From Deltaproteobacteria bacterium (GTDB lineage: Bacteria > Desulfobacterota > DSM-4660 > Desulfatiglandales > HGW-15), in NCBI GenBank assembly GCA_019313825.1, contig JAFDAM010000006.1:1-52857 (forward strand): DNA of 52,857 nucleotides. The letters run 5' to 3'. Shown one piece after another: positions 42,323-50,407 of the stretch. Every line of letters begins with the position of its first letter. The stretch's first letter is position 1. The translations under genes and the position numbers were made by a program. The notes under the pieces are model-generated. The model saw only the letters and a program-made list of their open reading frames with translations. It was not told the origin of the DNA and searched no databases.

Positions 42323-43210
42323 TCAGGACTTTCCTGCCCTTGCCCTTTTGATCAGTTCCTTGCCAAATTGATCAAGATATTCGTCAATATCCTTCTTCCA
42401 GTCAGGCATTATATTGAGGCCGTTTTTTTTCATCAGCCTGTTTTCTAGGATACAATTGGCCGGCCTTTGGGCGGGCTGGGGATAATCACTCATACTGCAG
42501 GGCTCAATGGGTGTCTTAATTTTCAATTTCTTGAATACATACCTGGCAAACTCCAATCTGCTGCAATAACCTTCCGAAGTCGCATGAAAAGTGCCTTTTA
42601 TATCTTTTTCAAGGAGTTCTTTGATCTGAAGGGCGAGGCGATATGTCCATGTGGGAGAGCCAATCTGATCATCCACAACACGGAGAGATTTTTGTTTTTT
42701 CTTCAAGGCATTGGCGAGAATAGAATCGATAAAGTTATTCCCGTTTATCCCACATAACCAGGCAGAACGAACAATGATATAATTGGGAGCGTTCTCTTTG
42801 ACCGCGACCTCGCTTTCCACTTTGCTCCTGCCATAGGCGGAGATAGGGTCTACGGGATCATCTTCAAAATAGGGTTGCGGGACACTTTTTTTTCCGCTGA
42901 AGACATAATCACTTGAGAGATGGATTAACCTGCAATTAAACCTGGCAGCGCCCTGTGCCAGGTTGCGCGGGCCTTCCACATTGATCTTACGAACAGCAAA
43001 GGCCTCTGTCTCACATGCGTCAACGTCGGTAAAACCAACGCAATTGAGAATGATGTCCGGAGCGAGTCGCTGGAGATTTTCAATAACCACATCCCAGCTT
43101 ATAATATCCAGTTCTTTTCTAGACGGAGCAATAACCTCATAGTCCTTACTCAGAACCTCTTTACAGTCACTTCCCAGCATCCCGCTGCTGCCTAAAAGTA
43201 GTATCTTCAT
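42323..43210 (-). CDS. rfbD: dTDP-4-dehydrorhamnose reductase
   Basis: A 295-residue SDR enzyme for the last step of dTDP-L-rhamnose synthesis. NAD(P) binding: LLGSSGMLGSD; then DIISWDVVIENL, the VNCVGFTDVDACE-like motif (ILNCVGFTDVDACETE), the active-site Tyr-Lys in YGRSKVESE and the serine-containing LSSDYVFSG. It points towards the convergent oxidoreductase gene and has no other rhamnose genes nearby, so rhamnose synthesis must be completed elsewhere. Confidence 0.93.
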   Translation of the reverse strand: MKILLLGSSGMLGSDCKEVLSKDYEVIAPSRKELDIISWDVVIENLQRLAPDIILNCVGFTDVDACETEAFAVRKINVEGPRNLAQGAARFNCRLIHLSSDYVFSGKKSVPQPYFEDDPVDPISAYGRSKVESEVAVKENAPNYIIVRSAWLCGINGNNFIDSILANALKKKQKSLRVVDDQIGSPTWTYRLALQIKELLEKDIKGTFHATSEGYCSRLEFARYVFKKLKIKTPIEPCSMSDYPQPAQRPANCILENRLMKKNGLNIMPDWKKDIDEYLDQFGKELIKRARAGKS

Positions 43211-43412
43211 CTCTAATCAGCCCCCTAGTATCCAATTCGAAAAAAGTATCGTAACATATCAGAAGAAAAAAGCCAGCAAAATCTTTGACTTAACCTTTCG
43301 CCTTTTATTAGATAGTTGAAATATGTTATAATTATTAAAATTCCATAGTTAATATTAATTTAATAAAATAATTCTGAAGATATCGCATTCTTTATGAGGG
43401 GGTAGATTTTCA

Positions 43413-44612
43413 GTGATAGGTAAGAAGGGATTTAAAATATTCTTTTTAAAGATCTTTATCCTGTTCCTATCCCTGTCACCCAATGTCTCGCATGGGAGTG
43501 AGGGGACACCTGAGACCGCAAACAAGGCTCAGGTAGATAGGGAGATTCTTCAAGGTATAGAACTTCTGTATTCGATGAAATTTAATGAGGGCGAAGATCT
43601 GTTCTACAAAGTGATAGCAAAGAAGCCTGAAGATCCCATGGGTTATTTCTATCTTGCCATGGCAAGCTGGTCTCGAATGTCCGATGGTTTCTGGTCTCCA
43701 GAGGTTGTAAAGCAGTATGGCGAACGTATCGACAAGGCCATATCCGTTGCAAGAGATAAGATTGAAAGAGGAAAGGCTGATAGTTTTACATATTTCTACC
43801 TGGGAGCGGCCTTGGGTTTTAAGGGGCGCTTTCGATTGATCCAACATAGATGGCTCTCCTCTTTTTTCATAGCCCTTGAGGCCATAGATTCCCTTAAAAC
43901 ATGCCAGAAGATGGACCCTGATAACAGAGACGTTCTGTCCGGCCTAGGGATGTATGACTATTACACTGACCGACTATCCGGCGTCCTCAGGTTTTTGTCT
44001 TTTCTTTTTCTGTATAAGGGCGACAAACAGGAGGGCTTAAGGAAATTACATGTTGCGGCTGAAGAAGCGATCTATTCTTCTATAGAGGCGAAAAGCATGC
44101 TGCTGCATATATATCTTTTCCTGGAGTCTGACTTTCATAAGGCACTTCCCTTTGCCAAGGATCTGGCTGAGAGGTTTCAATCAGACCCTGGTTATAGATC
44201 GCTGGAAGGAGTTACCTATATCCAATTAGATATGGATTCAAAGTATCAAGAGGTAGTTGATCTCTTTCGCCAAAAGAGCCAGAGTGAGAGATCATCGAGT
44301 ATCGCATATATATGGGCAAACAGGGGGCTTTATCTTGAGGCCAGTTACTATCTTTTTCATGATCAATATGTTAAAGCGAGGTCAAGGTTGGAGGATGTCT
44401 TGGCCCACACAGATCCTGAAAAAGATCCCCTCATGACCGTATGGCCTTTATTGAAGATAGGGATGAGCTATGATCTGGAGGGTGAAAGGGAAAAGGCATT
44501 AGCATATTACAACCGTATTTTAGATATGGAGAACGGTGCAGGCGCGCAATTCCTGGCTGAAAAATACATCGCTGAACCCATAGAAAAGGGGGACCCCTTT
44601 CTTGGTTTATAG
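43413..44612 (+). CDS. Exported TPR-repeat protein
   Basis: The protein has an N-terminal signal peptide (KIFFLKIFILFLSLSPNVSHGSEG, split here at cleavage near AHG-like SHG) and about 370 further residues of helical repeats. Units such as MGYFYLAMASWSR, FTYFYLGAALGFKGRF and LLKIGMSYDLEGEREKALAYYNRIL fit TPR. It is predicted periplasmic. GTG 43413 is the only start covering the signal peptide. It lies upstream of the TRAP cluster but is separated from it by 163 bases that include a repeat, so functional linkage is uncertain. Confidence 0.75.
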   Translation: MIGKKGFKIFFLKIFILFLSLSPNVSHGSEGTPETANKAQVDREILQGIELLYSMKFNEGEDLFYKVIAKKPEDPMGYFYLAMASWSRMSDGFWSPEVVKQYGERIDKAISVARDKIERGKADSFTYFYLGAALGFKGRFRLIQHRWLSSFFIALEAIDSLKTCQKMDPDNRDVLSGLGMYDYYTDRLSGVLRFLSFLFLYKGDKQEGLRKLHVAAEEAIYSSIEAKSMLLHIYLFLESDFHKALPFAKDLAERFQSDPGYRSLEGVTYIQLDMDSKYQEVVDLFRQKSQSERSSSIAYIWANRGLYLEASYYLFHDQYVKARSRLEDVLAHTDPEKDPLMTVWPLLKIGMSYDLEGEREKALAYYNRILDMENGAGAQFLAEKYIAEPIEKGDPFLGL

Positions 44613-44653
44613 GATTTTATTAGGTAATCCGAGTTTATCGAAGATAACCGCTT

Positions 44654-44680
44654 AATTTGACGGAGAAAGGATCAGGCTTT
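44654..44680 (-). repeat. Repeat module flanking the TRAP operon, upstream copy
   Basis: A 27-base sequence (starting AATTTGACGGAG) matches 48529-48555 at 24 positions, in the same orientation, placing one copy on each side of the TatT-DctPQM genes. Comparison with the reversed modules at 28470-28512 and 929-973 suggests all belong to one family. Confidence 0.5.
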
Positions 44681-44775
44681 GATGTTCCTTAGAGGTTGTA
44701 TCGACTAGAAGAGGCAGCTATAGCCGGGAATAAACACTTATTCAATCTTTTAATCCTCCACCATAATTTAGGCAT

Positions 44776-45642
44776 ATGAAGAAAATATTTTTAAAAATAC
44801 TGTTGATAATATCCGTATCTGTCTTGACTTTTAGCGGTTGTCTGCAATTTGCGCTACGACTCTCTCCTACCCTGTTTCCTAATCTTGCGTCTTCCATCTT
44901 TGAAGAATGTGATCCTGAATTGGCCAAAAGCTCTATCCCCGCCAACATGAAACTACTTGAAGGACTTCTCAAGGGCGATCCCAAAAACAGGCAGATTTTG
45001 ACCACCCTGTGTATGGGTTTTTGTGGATATAGTCTGCTCTTTGTGGAGGCAGATAATCCTGAGAGGGCCTCTGATCTCTATCTCCGGTCGAGGGATTACG
45101 GGATCAAGGCGCTAGGTGAAAAAGGGCTCTCTCTTAAAGATTTAAATATCGCTGATCTTGAATCTGCATTGATGTCTATTGGCGAGAAAGAGATTGAAGC
45201 ACTGTTATGGACCTCCATATCCTGGAACGCATGGATCAATCTGAATCTTGATAAGCCTGCCGCCCTCGCTCAATTGCGATCCGCGCAGGCCTGCCTGGAA
45301 AGGGTCGTGGAGATAGATCCGGATTACCGGCACGGATTGCCGCGTATCTTAATGGGGGCGAACCTTTCCGCCAGGTCCCGAATGTTTGGGGGAGATACGG
45401 AAAAGGCAAAGAATCATTTTGAAAAGGCATTGAACCTGAGTGACCGGAAATATTTTCTGGCCCAGTATTATTTTGCGAGATACTACGCAGTAAGGGTGCA
45501 GGACAGAGAGCTCTTTTCCAAGTTGATCAAAGAGATTATCCAAGGTGACCCGTATGAACTGAGAGACGTCTGCCTGATCAACAGGGTGATGCATGTCAAA
45601 GCGCAAAAGCTCAGGGAGATGTCCGATGAACTCTTTATTTAG
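44776..45642 (+). CDS. TRAP transporter-associated TPR lipoprotein TatT
   Basis: The 288-residue protein starts with MKKIFLKILLIISVSVLTFSGC, a signal peptide with lipobox (Cys 22), and continues with helical repeats matching the TatT pattern (CGYSLLFVEADNPERASDLYLRSRDYG; HGLPRILMGANLSARSRMFGGD). TatT, first described in Treponema pallidum, is a trimeric TPR scaffold that binds the solute receptor of TRAP-associated systems. The dctP-like gene begins 13 bases downstream. Confidence 0.88.
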   Translation: MKKIFLKILLIISVSVLTFSGCLQFALRLSPTLFPNLASSIFEECDPELAKSSIPANMKLLEGLLKGDPKNRQILTTLCMGFCGYSLLFVEADNPERASDLYLRSRDYGIKALGEKGLSLKDLNIADLESALMSIGEKEIEALLWTSISWNAWINLNLDKPAALAQLRSAQACLERVVEIDPDYRHGLPRILMGANLSARSRMFGGDTEKAKNHFEKALNLSDRKYFLAQYYFARYYAVRVQDRELFSKLIKEIIQGDPYELRDVCLINRVMHVKAQKLREMSDELFI

Positions 45643-45654
45643 TGGGAGATTCTT

Positions 45655-46680
45655 TTGAGACTGACCTTTTTTTTTATTATTCTAATCATTCAAATCTTGT
45701 CTACTCAATTTGCATTCCAGCCTGATATCTGTCACGCGGAAAAACGATTCATGATAAAGTTCGCTACTGTGGCTCCTGAGGGCTCCACCTGGATCAAGCA
45801 TATGAGGAGCCTTGACAAGAGACTAAGGGAAAAGAGCGACGGAAAGATCGGCTTCAGGCTGTATGCCGGCGGAGTAGCAGGTGACGAGATCGATGTGCTT
45901 CGAAAAATCAGGATAGGACAGATTCATTGCGCGGCCTTCTCCGGGGTAGGCATCGCGCAGATACTCCCAATGGTCAGGATCCTTGATCTCCCCTTTTTAT
46001 TCCGAAACAAGAAAGAGACGGATTTGGTCCATACGGAACTTCGCGATTATTTCTCAGGACAGTTCAAGAAAAGAGGTTTTGAATTCCTTGCGTGGGCAGA
46101 GGTGGGAAATGTGAATCTGTTTTCTAAAAAGCCGATCCAAAGGGTGGATGATTTTCCAGGACTCAGAATATGGACATGGTCGGGAGATCCCATATCAAAA
46201 AAGACGTTTTCCGTAATGGGGTCCAACCCGATTCCCCTGTCCATCACCGATGTAACCACAGCGCTGAATACGGGCATGATTGATACGGTATACGCGCCGC
46301 CCCTGGGCGCCCTTGCCCTTCAATGGCATTCAAACGTGAAATACATGACCTCCCTGCCCATAGCTCATGCCACCGGCGCTGTTCTTATCTCAAAGAGCTA
46401 TTTCAATAAAATACCCCACGATCTATCAAAAATACTTAAACATGAAATGGAACAAACCATGATCGAGCTGACTGCCGACTTGAATAGTCAGGCTGAAGAA
46501 GCCGTCAGCCTGATTCAAGGGAGCGGCGTGAAGCTTATCCCCATGCCTTCGGGATCTGATCTGGAGGATTTCTACCGGGTTCATGACCAGGTGGCGCAGG
46601 CATTATCAGGTAAGATATATCCGAAGGAGCTTCTTGATCAGGTATATGAGATATTAAACAGTATCCGCAAAATCCCATGA
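45655..46680 (+). CDS. TRAP transporter solute-binding protein (DctP family)
   Basis: A 341-residue periplasmic receptor. A signal peptide (FFFIILIIQILSTQFAF) precedes FATVAPEGSTWIKHM. The specificity Arg lies in FPGLRIWTWSGDPI, and VTTALNTGMIDTVYAPPLGALALQW is the conserved second-lobe segment. Substrates of DctP receptors are usually carboxylates bound by this Arg; partnership with TatT suggests a hydrophobic acid. The start is TTG 45655. It overlaps dctQ by 4 bases. Confidence 0.92.
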   Translation: MRLTFFFIILIIQILSTQFAFQPDICHAEKRFMIKFATVAPEGSTWIKHMRSLDKRLREKSDGKIGFRLYAGGVAGDEIDVLRKIRIGQIHCAAFSGVGIAQILPMVRILDLPFLFRNKKETDLVHTELRDYFSGQFKKRGFEFLAWAEVGNVNLFSKKPIQRVDDFPGLRIWTWSGDPISKKTFSVMGSNPIPLSITDVTTALNTGMIDTVYAPPLGALALQWHSNVKYMTSLPIAHATGAVLISKSYFNKIPHDLSKILKHEMEQTMIELTADLNSQAEEAVSLIQGSGVKLIPMPSGSDLEDFYRVHDQVAQALSGKIYPKELLDQVYEILNSIRKIP

Positions 46681-47204
46681 AAATACTGAGATCCATTGAT
46701 AAGCTTATTGCAAGGGTCGAATCCTGGCTGATTATTGCCACCCTCTCCCTGATGGTCTTCCTGACATTCATTCATATCGTTCTGAGGGCCCTTTATACGC
46801 ATGCCCATATCCAGTGGGCCAATGCCGTTCTAGGGCAAGTGGACTGGACCGAGCCATTTGTCAGGCTTCTGGTCCTGTGGGTAACCTTTTTAGGGGCCTC
46901 TCTGCTGACCAGTGATGACAGGCATATCAAGATCGATCTCATGTCATCCTTGCTTCCTCCCGGATTGCTGCCCTTGCGCGGAATGGCATTATCCGCCGGA
47001 TGCGTTTTGATCTCCGCCCTCATGCTTAAGGCATCCATAGATTATCTTAGGACTGAGATCGCCTTTGGGGGCAATATGTTTCTTGGGATTCCGACCTGGA
47101 TAGGCCAGTTGGTCCTTCCCGCAGGATTTGCCATGATACTCTTCCGATTTTTTCTCAGGGCAATGCAGCAGGCGTTGGAAACAGTCAGGGGAAAAAGGCC
47201 ATGA
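46677..47204 (+). CDS. TRAP transporter small membrane subunit (DctQ)
   Basis: A 175-residue protein with four predicted transmembrane helices (WLIIATLSLMVFLTFIHIVLR, WTEPFVRLLVLWVTFLGASLL, and two later). It matches the DctQ pattern, including SDDRHIKIDLM at the cytoplasmic loop. It stabilises the complex with DctM and receives substrate from DctP. It overlaps its neighbours by 4 bases on each side. Confidence 0.92.
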   Translation: MKILRSIDKLIARVESWLIIATLSLMVFLTFIHIVLRALYTHAHIQWANAVLGQVDWTEPFVRLLVLWVTFLGASLLTSDDRHIKIDLMSSLLPPGLLPLRGMALSAGCVLISALMLKASIDYLRTEIAFGGNMFLGIPTWIGQLVLPAGFAMILFRFFLRAMQQALETVRGKRP

Positions 47205-48472
47205 TCCTAGCGTTGGTAATTCTGCTTATCATTCTGCTTATCTTGGGCCTGCCCATCTTTGTGGGTATTTTGGCTGCGGCCATGTTGGGCCTTTACGTGA
47301 ATGAGGTCAATATCTCAGCCATACCGATTGAGATATTACGCCTCGCCAATTCTCCGGTGCTTTTGGCTATACCCCTCTTCACCTTTGCTGGATATCTTCT
47401 CGGTGAAGGCGGAACATCGACACGCCTGGTCAGGTTTTCAAGAAGCCTTTTAGGATGGATTCCTGGAGGCCTTGGAGTGGTAGCGATTGTTTCGTGTTCA
47501 TTTTTTACCGCCATTACAGGGGCTACCGGGATTACGATAATTGCTCTGGGCGGCCTGCTGTTGCCAGCCTTGATCTCCGAAAGATATGACGAAGGTTTCT
47601 CCCTGGGACTTATGACAACATCAGGCAGCCTAGGCCTCCATTTTCCGCCGAGTCTTCCTATTATCCTGTATGGTTTTGTATCCGGAGTCAAAATAGAGAA
47701 GCTATTTATGGCCGGTCTCTTTCCGGGTCTCTTGATGGTGGGAGTCCTCTGCCTGTTCTCCGTATTCATGGGCAAGAGATGGAAGTTGGAAACGCCACGC
47801 TTCAGGGTTAACGAGTTTATTTCGGCCCTCAAGGATGCGGCCTGGGAACTGCCTATTCCTTTGCTTATAATTATTGCGATATTTTCGGGATTTTGCACGG
47901 CCACAGAAGCGGCGGCTTTGACCGTGGCCTATGTGCTGTTAATCAAGATCCTTGTTTTTCGTGAATTAAGTCTGATCAGGGACATCCCCAGGATAATGAC
48001 GGAGAGCATGAAGATGATAGGGGGAATCATGATCATACTGGGGGCTGCCCTGGGTTTTACCAATTTTTTGGTGGATGCGTTCATACCCATGAAGATCCTT
48101 CAGGTCATGGAAGGTGCGGTCCAGAGCAAGATAGGATTTCTGCTGATATTGAATCTCTTTTTAATCCTGGTAGGATGTATGATGGATATATTCAGTGCCA
48201 TTCTGATCGTGGTGCCTCTGATTATGCCCCTTGCCGCCGGATTCGGGATCGATCCCGTACACCTGGGGGTTATCTTTTTGGCTAACCTGGGAATCGGTTA
48301 TAACACCCCCCCTGTCGGTCTGAATCTCTTTATTGCCAGTTCCAGATTTGACAAGCCAATTGTGCAGATATATAGAGCCACACTGCCCTTTCTCCTGTTG
48401 CTCCTTTTTACCCTGCTATTGATTACCTATTGGCCTGCCTTAAGCCTGTTTCTACCAAGTATGTTAAGATAA
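47201..48472 (+). CDS. TRAP transporter large permease subunit (DctM)
   Basis: A 423-residue permease with about twelve hydrophobic segments. Conserved features are FTAITGATGITIIALGGLLLPALI, SGSLGLHFPPSLPIILYG and GIGYNTPPVGLNLFIASS, which correspond to the sodium and substrate region of DctM. It drives uptake using a sodium gradient. It is the last gene of the TatT-DctP-DctQ-DctM unit. Confidence 0.94.
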   Translation: MILALVILLIILLILGLPIFVGILAAAMLGLYVNEVNISAIPIEILRLANSPVLLAIPLFTFAGYLLGEGGTSTRLVRFSRSLLGWIPGGLGVVAIVSCSFFTAITGATGITIIALGGLLLPALISERYDEGFSLGLMTTSGSLGLHFPPSLPIILYGFVSGVKIEKLFMAGLFPGLLMVGVLCLFSVFMGKRWKLETPRFRVNEFISALKDAAWELPIPLLIIIAIFSGFCTATEAAALTVAYVLLIKILVFRELSLIRDIPRIMTESMKMIGGIMIILGAALGFTNFLVDAFIPMKILQVMEGAVQSKIGFLLILNLFLILVGCMMDIFSAILIVVPLIMPLAAGFGIDPVHLGVIFLANLGIGYNTPPVGLNLFIASSRFDKPIVQIYRATLPFLLLLLFTLLLITYWPALSLFLPSMLR

Positions 48473-48485
48473 ATAAAGGCTCAGG

Positions 48486-48625
48486 GCGTAAGGCATAAGG
48501 TAAAGAATCCGCGCCCATCGAAAATCCCAATTTGACGGAGGAAGGACAAGGCTTTATCCTCATCCCGTCGGGATGTAAAAAAAGAGGTAATGGCTGTCTC
48601 TTCAAGGCGTAAGGCATAAGGTAAA
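48486..48625. repeat. Tandemly placed repeat fragments behind dctM
   Basis: GCGTAAGGCATAAGGTAAA occurs twice (about 48486 and 48606). Between the copies lie the downstream flanking module (48529-48555) and a reversed family A right arm (48584-48609, GGTAATGGCTGTCTCTTC). A related CCTTATGCCTTA appears in A1 at 1150-1163. Together with C3 this accounts for the 48473-49098 spacer, where I see no gene. Confidence 0.6.
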
Positions 48626-48729
48626 AACAAAAAAATCTATTCTTGTCCAAAATCAATTTTTGTTCTAACGGATAAATACTGTATTAGAAGGCTAATTCTC
48701 CGATTGCCTTACTTCTTTTTGAATTCGGA

Positions 48730-48943
48730 GCTGAACCGCTCAATCTCTTTTCAGAGGTGAAAGACAATGTCAGAAGATTTTATGTAAGCTGTTCCCCAGG
48801 CGTGCGGGATAACGCCCTACAAAAGCTGTGTCCTGTTCCTCCGGCCTTTCCGGAGAAGCATTCCGCCCGCCTTGTTATGCGTGATGCGGGCATATTGCAC
48901 ATAATCGAGTTCGACCTCTTCAAAGAGATCCCCACAGTTCAGC
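48730..48943. repeat. Family C foldback element, copy C3 (214 bp, divergent)
   Basis: Outer arms 48730-48757 and 48915-48943 pair imperfectly (GCTGAAC...TCTTTTCAGAGG). The interior has GCACATAAT-CGAGTTCGACCT, as in C1 and C2. The GGAGAAGCATTCCGCCCGCC segment is inverted relative to C1, so the core seems to have flipped. Confidence 0.6.
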
Positions 48944-49098
48944 TTTAATCTCCCGATTTATTGGAGATAGCACCAAAACGCATGTCTTTTCTATAAGAAC
49001 ATGGTGCGAAACTTGAGTGAATTATTTGCAATTTGTGTGTTTGAGCATTATGTTAAGAAAGTAATTTTCAAGGCCTAATAAAAAACAGGAGTATCGGG

Positions 49099-49311
49099 AT
49101 GCCTATATATGAATATAGATGCAACAAGTGTGAAAATGCGTTTGAGCAGTTAGTCTTCCCCTCTGACAATGAGGATAAGTTTATATGCCCCTCCTGTGGT
49201 GGGAAGGACATATCCAGGATAGCCTCTTCATTCTCATGCGGTTCAGACAGCAGTCCGGGCAGTGGTTTGTCATCATCCGCCTGCTCACCTTCCGCAAGTG
49301 GATTTTCCTGA
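49099..49311 (+). CDS. FmdB-type zinc ribbon protein
   Basis: A 70-residue protein with the FmdB N-terminus MPIYEYRCNKCENAFEQLV and a second Cys pair (FICPSCGGKD), giving a C-x2-C...C-x2-C zinc ribbon. The tail is rich in Ser and Gly with two extra Cys. It was first described as a putative regulator of methanogen formylmethanofuran/amidase genes; in bacteria the role is unclear. AGGAG precedes ATG 49099. Confidence 0.9.
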   Translation: MPIYEYRCNKCENAFEQLVFPSDNEDKFICPSCGGKDISRIASSFSCGSDSSPGSGLSSSACSPSASGFS

Positions 49312-49391
49312 GGCTCACATTCATAGCCGTGAGCTGTGAATATAGTTTAGGTTTATGCAACTTTTCCAGAAATATAATATTATTAATAGCT

Positions 49392-49410
49392 GCCCCGCCT
49401 TGTAGGCGGG
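49392..49410. terminator. GC-rich hairpin between fmdB and the 28-residue gene
   Basis: CCCCGCC-TTGTA-GGCGGGG is a perfect 7-bp stem with a 5-base loop. There is no U-tract on either side in the right place, so it may be a small repeat or attenuator. Confidence 0.45.
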
Positions 49411-49443
49411 GAGGGTTACTTATTAAGAAAAAAGAGGGTCAAG

Positions 49444-49530
49444 ATGAGTATGTGGTGGTTTCTTTTAATAATTGTATTATGGTTTGTGCTTCAGGCATTT
49501 GTACTGCCCAGACTGGGGATATCCACTTGA
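49444..49530 (+). CDS. 28-residue membrane peptide
   Basis: MSMWWFLLIIVLWFVLQAF is followed by VLPRLGIST. A GAGGGTCAAG ribosome binding site precedes ATG 49444. One transmembrane helix is followed by a short PRLG tail. Similar one-helix peptides ending in LPRLGxxT occur near FmdB genes in related bacteria as far as I recall; this is not verified. It is probably real, given the site and amino-acid pattern. Confidence 0.6.
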   Translation: MSMWWFLLIIVLWFVLQAFVLPRLGIST

Positions 49531-49650
49531 CTGAGAGATAGTTGCCAGTTGGGCAATACGGATAAACAGGTCACAGATGATATTAAGAAATAAACTTTTC
49601 TCTGCCCTTAGCATATGAGTTATATCTAAAAACAGGGCTTTCAGATATGA

Positions 49651-49917
49651 TTACAATCCTGGGGAAGGAAAAGACTGCCCTACGAGCGTTGTTCGCTTCA
49701 ACTCACCCGCGGCCTCAATGTTTCTGGACACCCATTGTACAGCGCCCTGAGCTGTCATACCATTTCCCATATCAGGACCCATGCCTCCGAACTCCATACT
49801 TATTCCCGCGCCCAGAAGGGCCATGGCAGCGCCAATGGCCCCTAAACCTATGCACACACCAACCCCGGAATATGAGGCAAGTTTTATTACTGTTTCAATG
49901 TCAGAAAACATAATCAA
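49651..49917 (-). pseudogene. ATP synthase subunit c-like remnant
   Basis: The frame encodes KLASYSGVGVCIGLGAIGAA and QGAVQWVSRNIEAAGELKRT, patterns of the glycine-rich first helix and polar loop of F-type c subunits. After TTLVGQ the homology breaks: the second helix carrying the essential carboxylate is missing, and in another frame only ISESPVF can be seen before the stop. An extra stretch (MEFGGMGPDMGNG) lies in the loop. No other ATP synthase gene is present. A degraded c-subunit gene is the simplest reading. Confidence 0.55.
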
Positions 49918-49927
49918 TTAAAAGGAA

Positions 49928-50347
49928 CATAAAGAGACTGACACGCTACTTAATCAGTAGAATGGATTAAAAGGGATCTGCGGAACAAACGATATGCGGG
50001 AAGTCATGGAAAAAAAGGAATCAGGCGATTACAGGGCAAAGATCGCGTTTGAGGTTTACACTTATAGGATAAAGAAGTATATAGGCGCTTATCTAGCTGT
50101 CCTGGGAAGCCTGGACGGTATTGTCTTTACGGCAGGTATCGGAGAGAACGCGCCGGAGATACGCGAGTTATGCTGCCGGGGATTAAACGGGCTGGGTATC
50201 AGGATTGATCCTGCAAAGAATAATAAAAAAGGAGACGATATCAGAGAGATCAATTCTCCGGACAGCAAGATAAAAATCCTGGTTATTCCCACCAATGAGG
50301 AGCTGAAGATCGCTCAGGAGACAAAGAGAGTCATTGAAAACAGCTGA
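49928..50347 (+). pseudogene. ackA: Acetate kinase C-terminal remnant with in-frame stop
   Basis: The sequence reads KETDTLLNQ, then an in-frame TAG, then NGLKGICGTNDMREVMEKKE, continuing with AVLGSLDGIVFTAGIGENAPEIRE to IPTNEELKIAQET. This is the last third of acetate kinase, including the GIGEN ATP-binding motif. The N-terminal two-thirds, with the catalytic Arg and Glu, is absent and a stop precedes the fragment. A GTG/ATG-initiated protein from 49994 would be inactive. Confidence 0.8.
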
Positions 50348-50407
50348 AATATACTCAGCAACGCAAGTCAATACTCATATCAACCTATAAATAGGGAGGG
50401 TGAGCCA

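Noticed and set aside
49928-49990. In-frame TAG in the acetate kinase frame as a pyrrolysine codon
   Set aside because: Acetate kinase is not a pyrrolysine protein, the gene lacks its N-terminal two-thirds, and no pyl genes or methylamine methyltransferases are in the window; decay is simpler.
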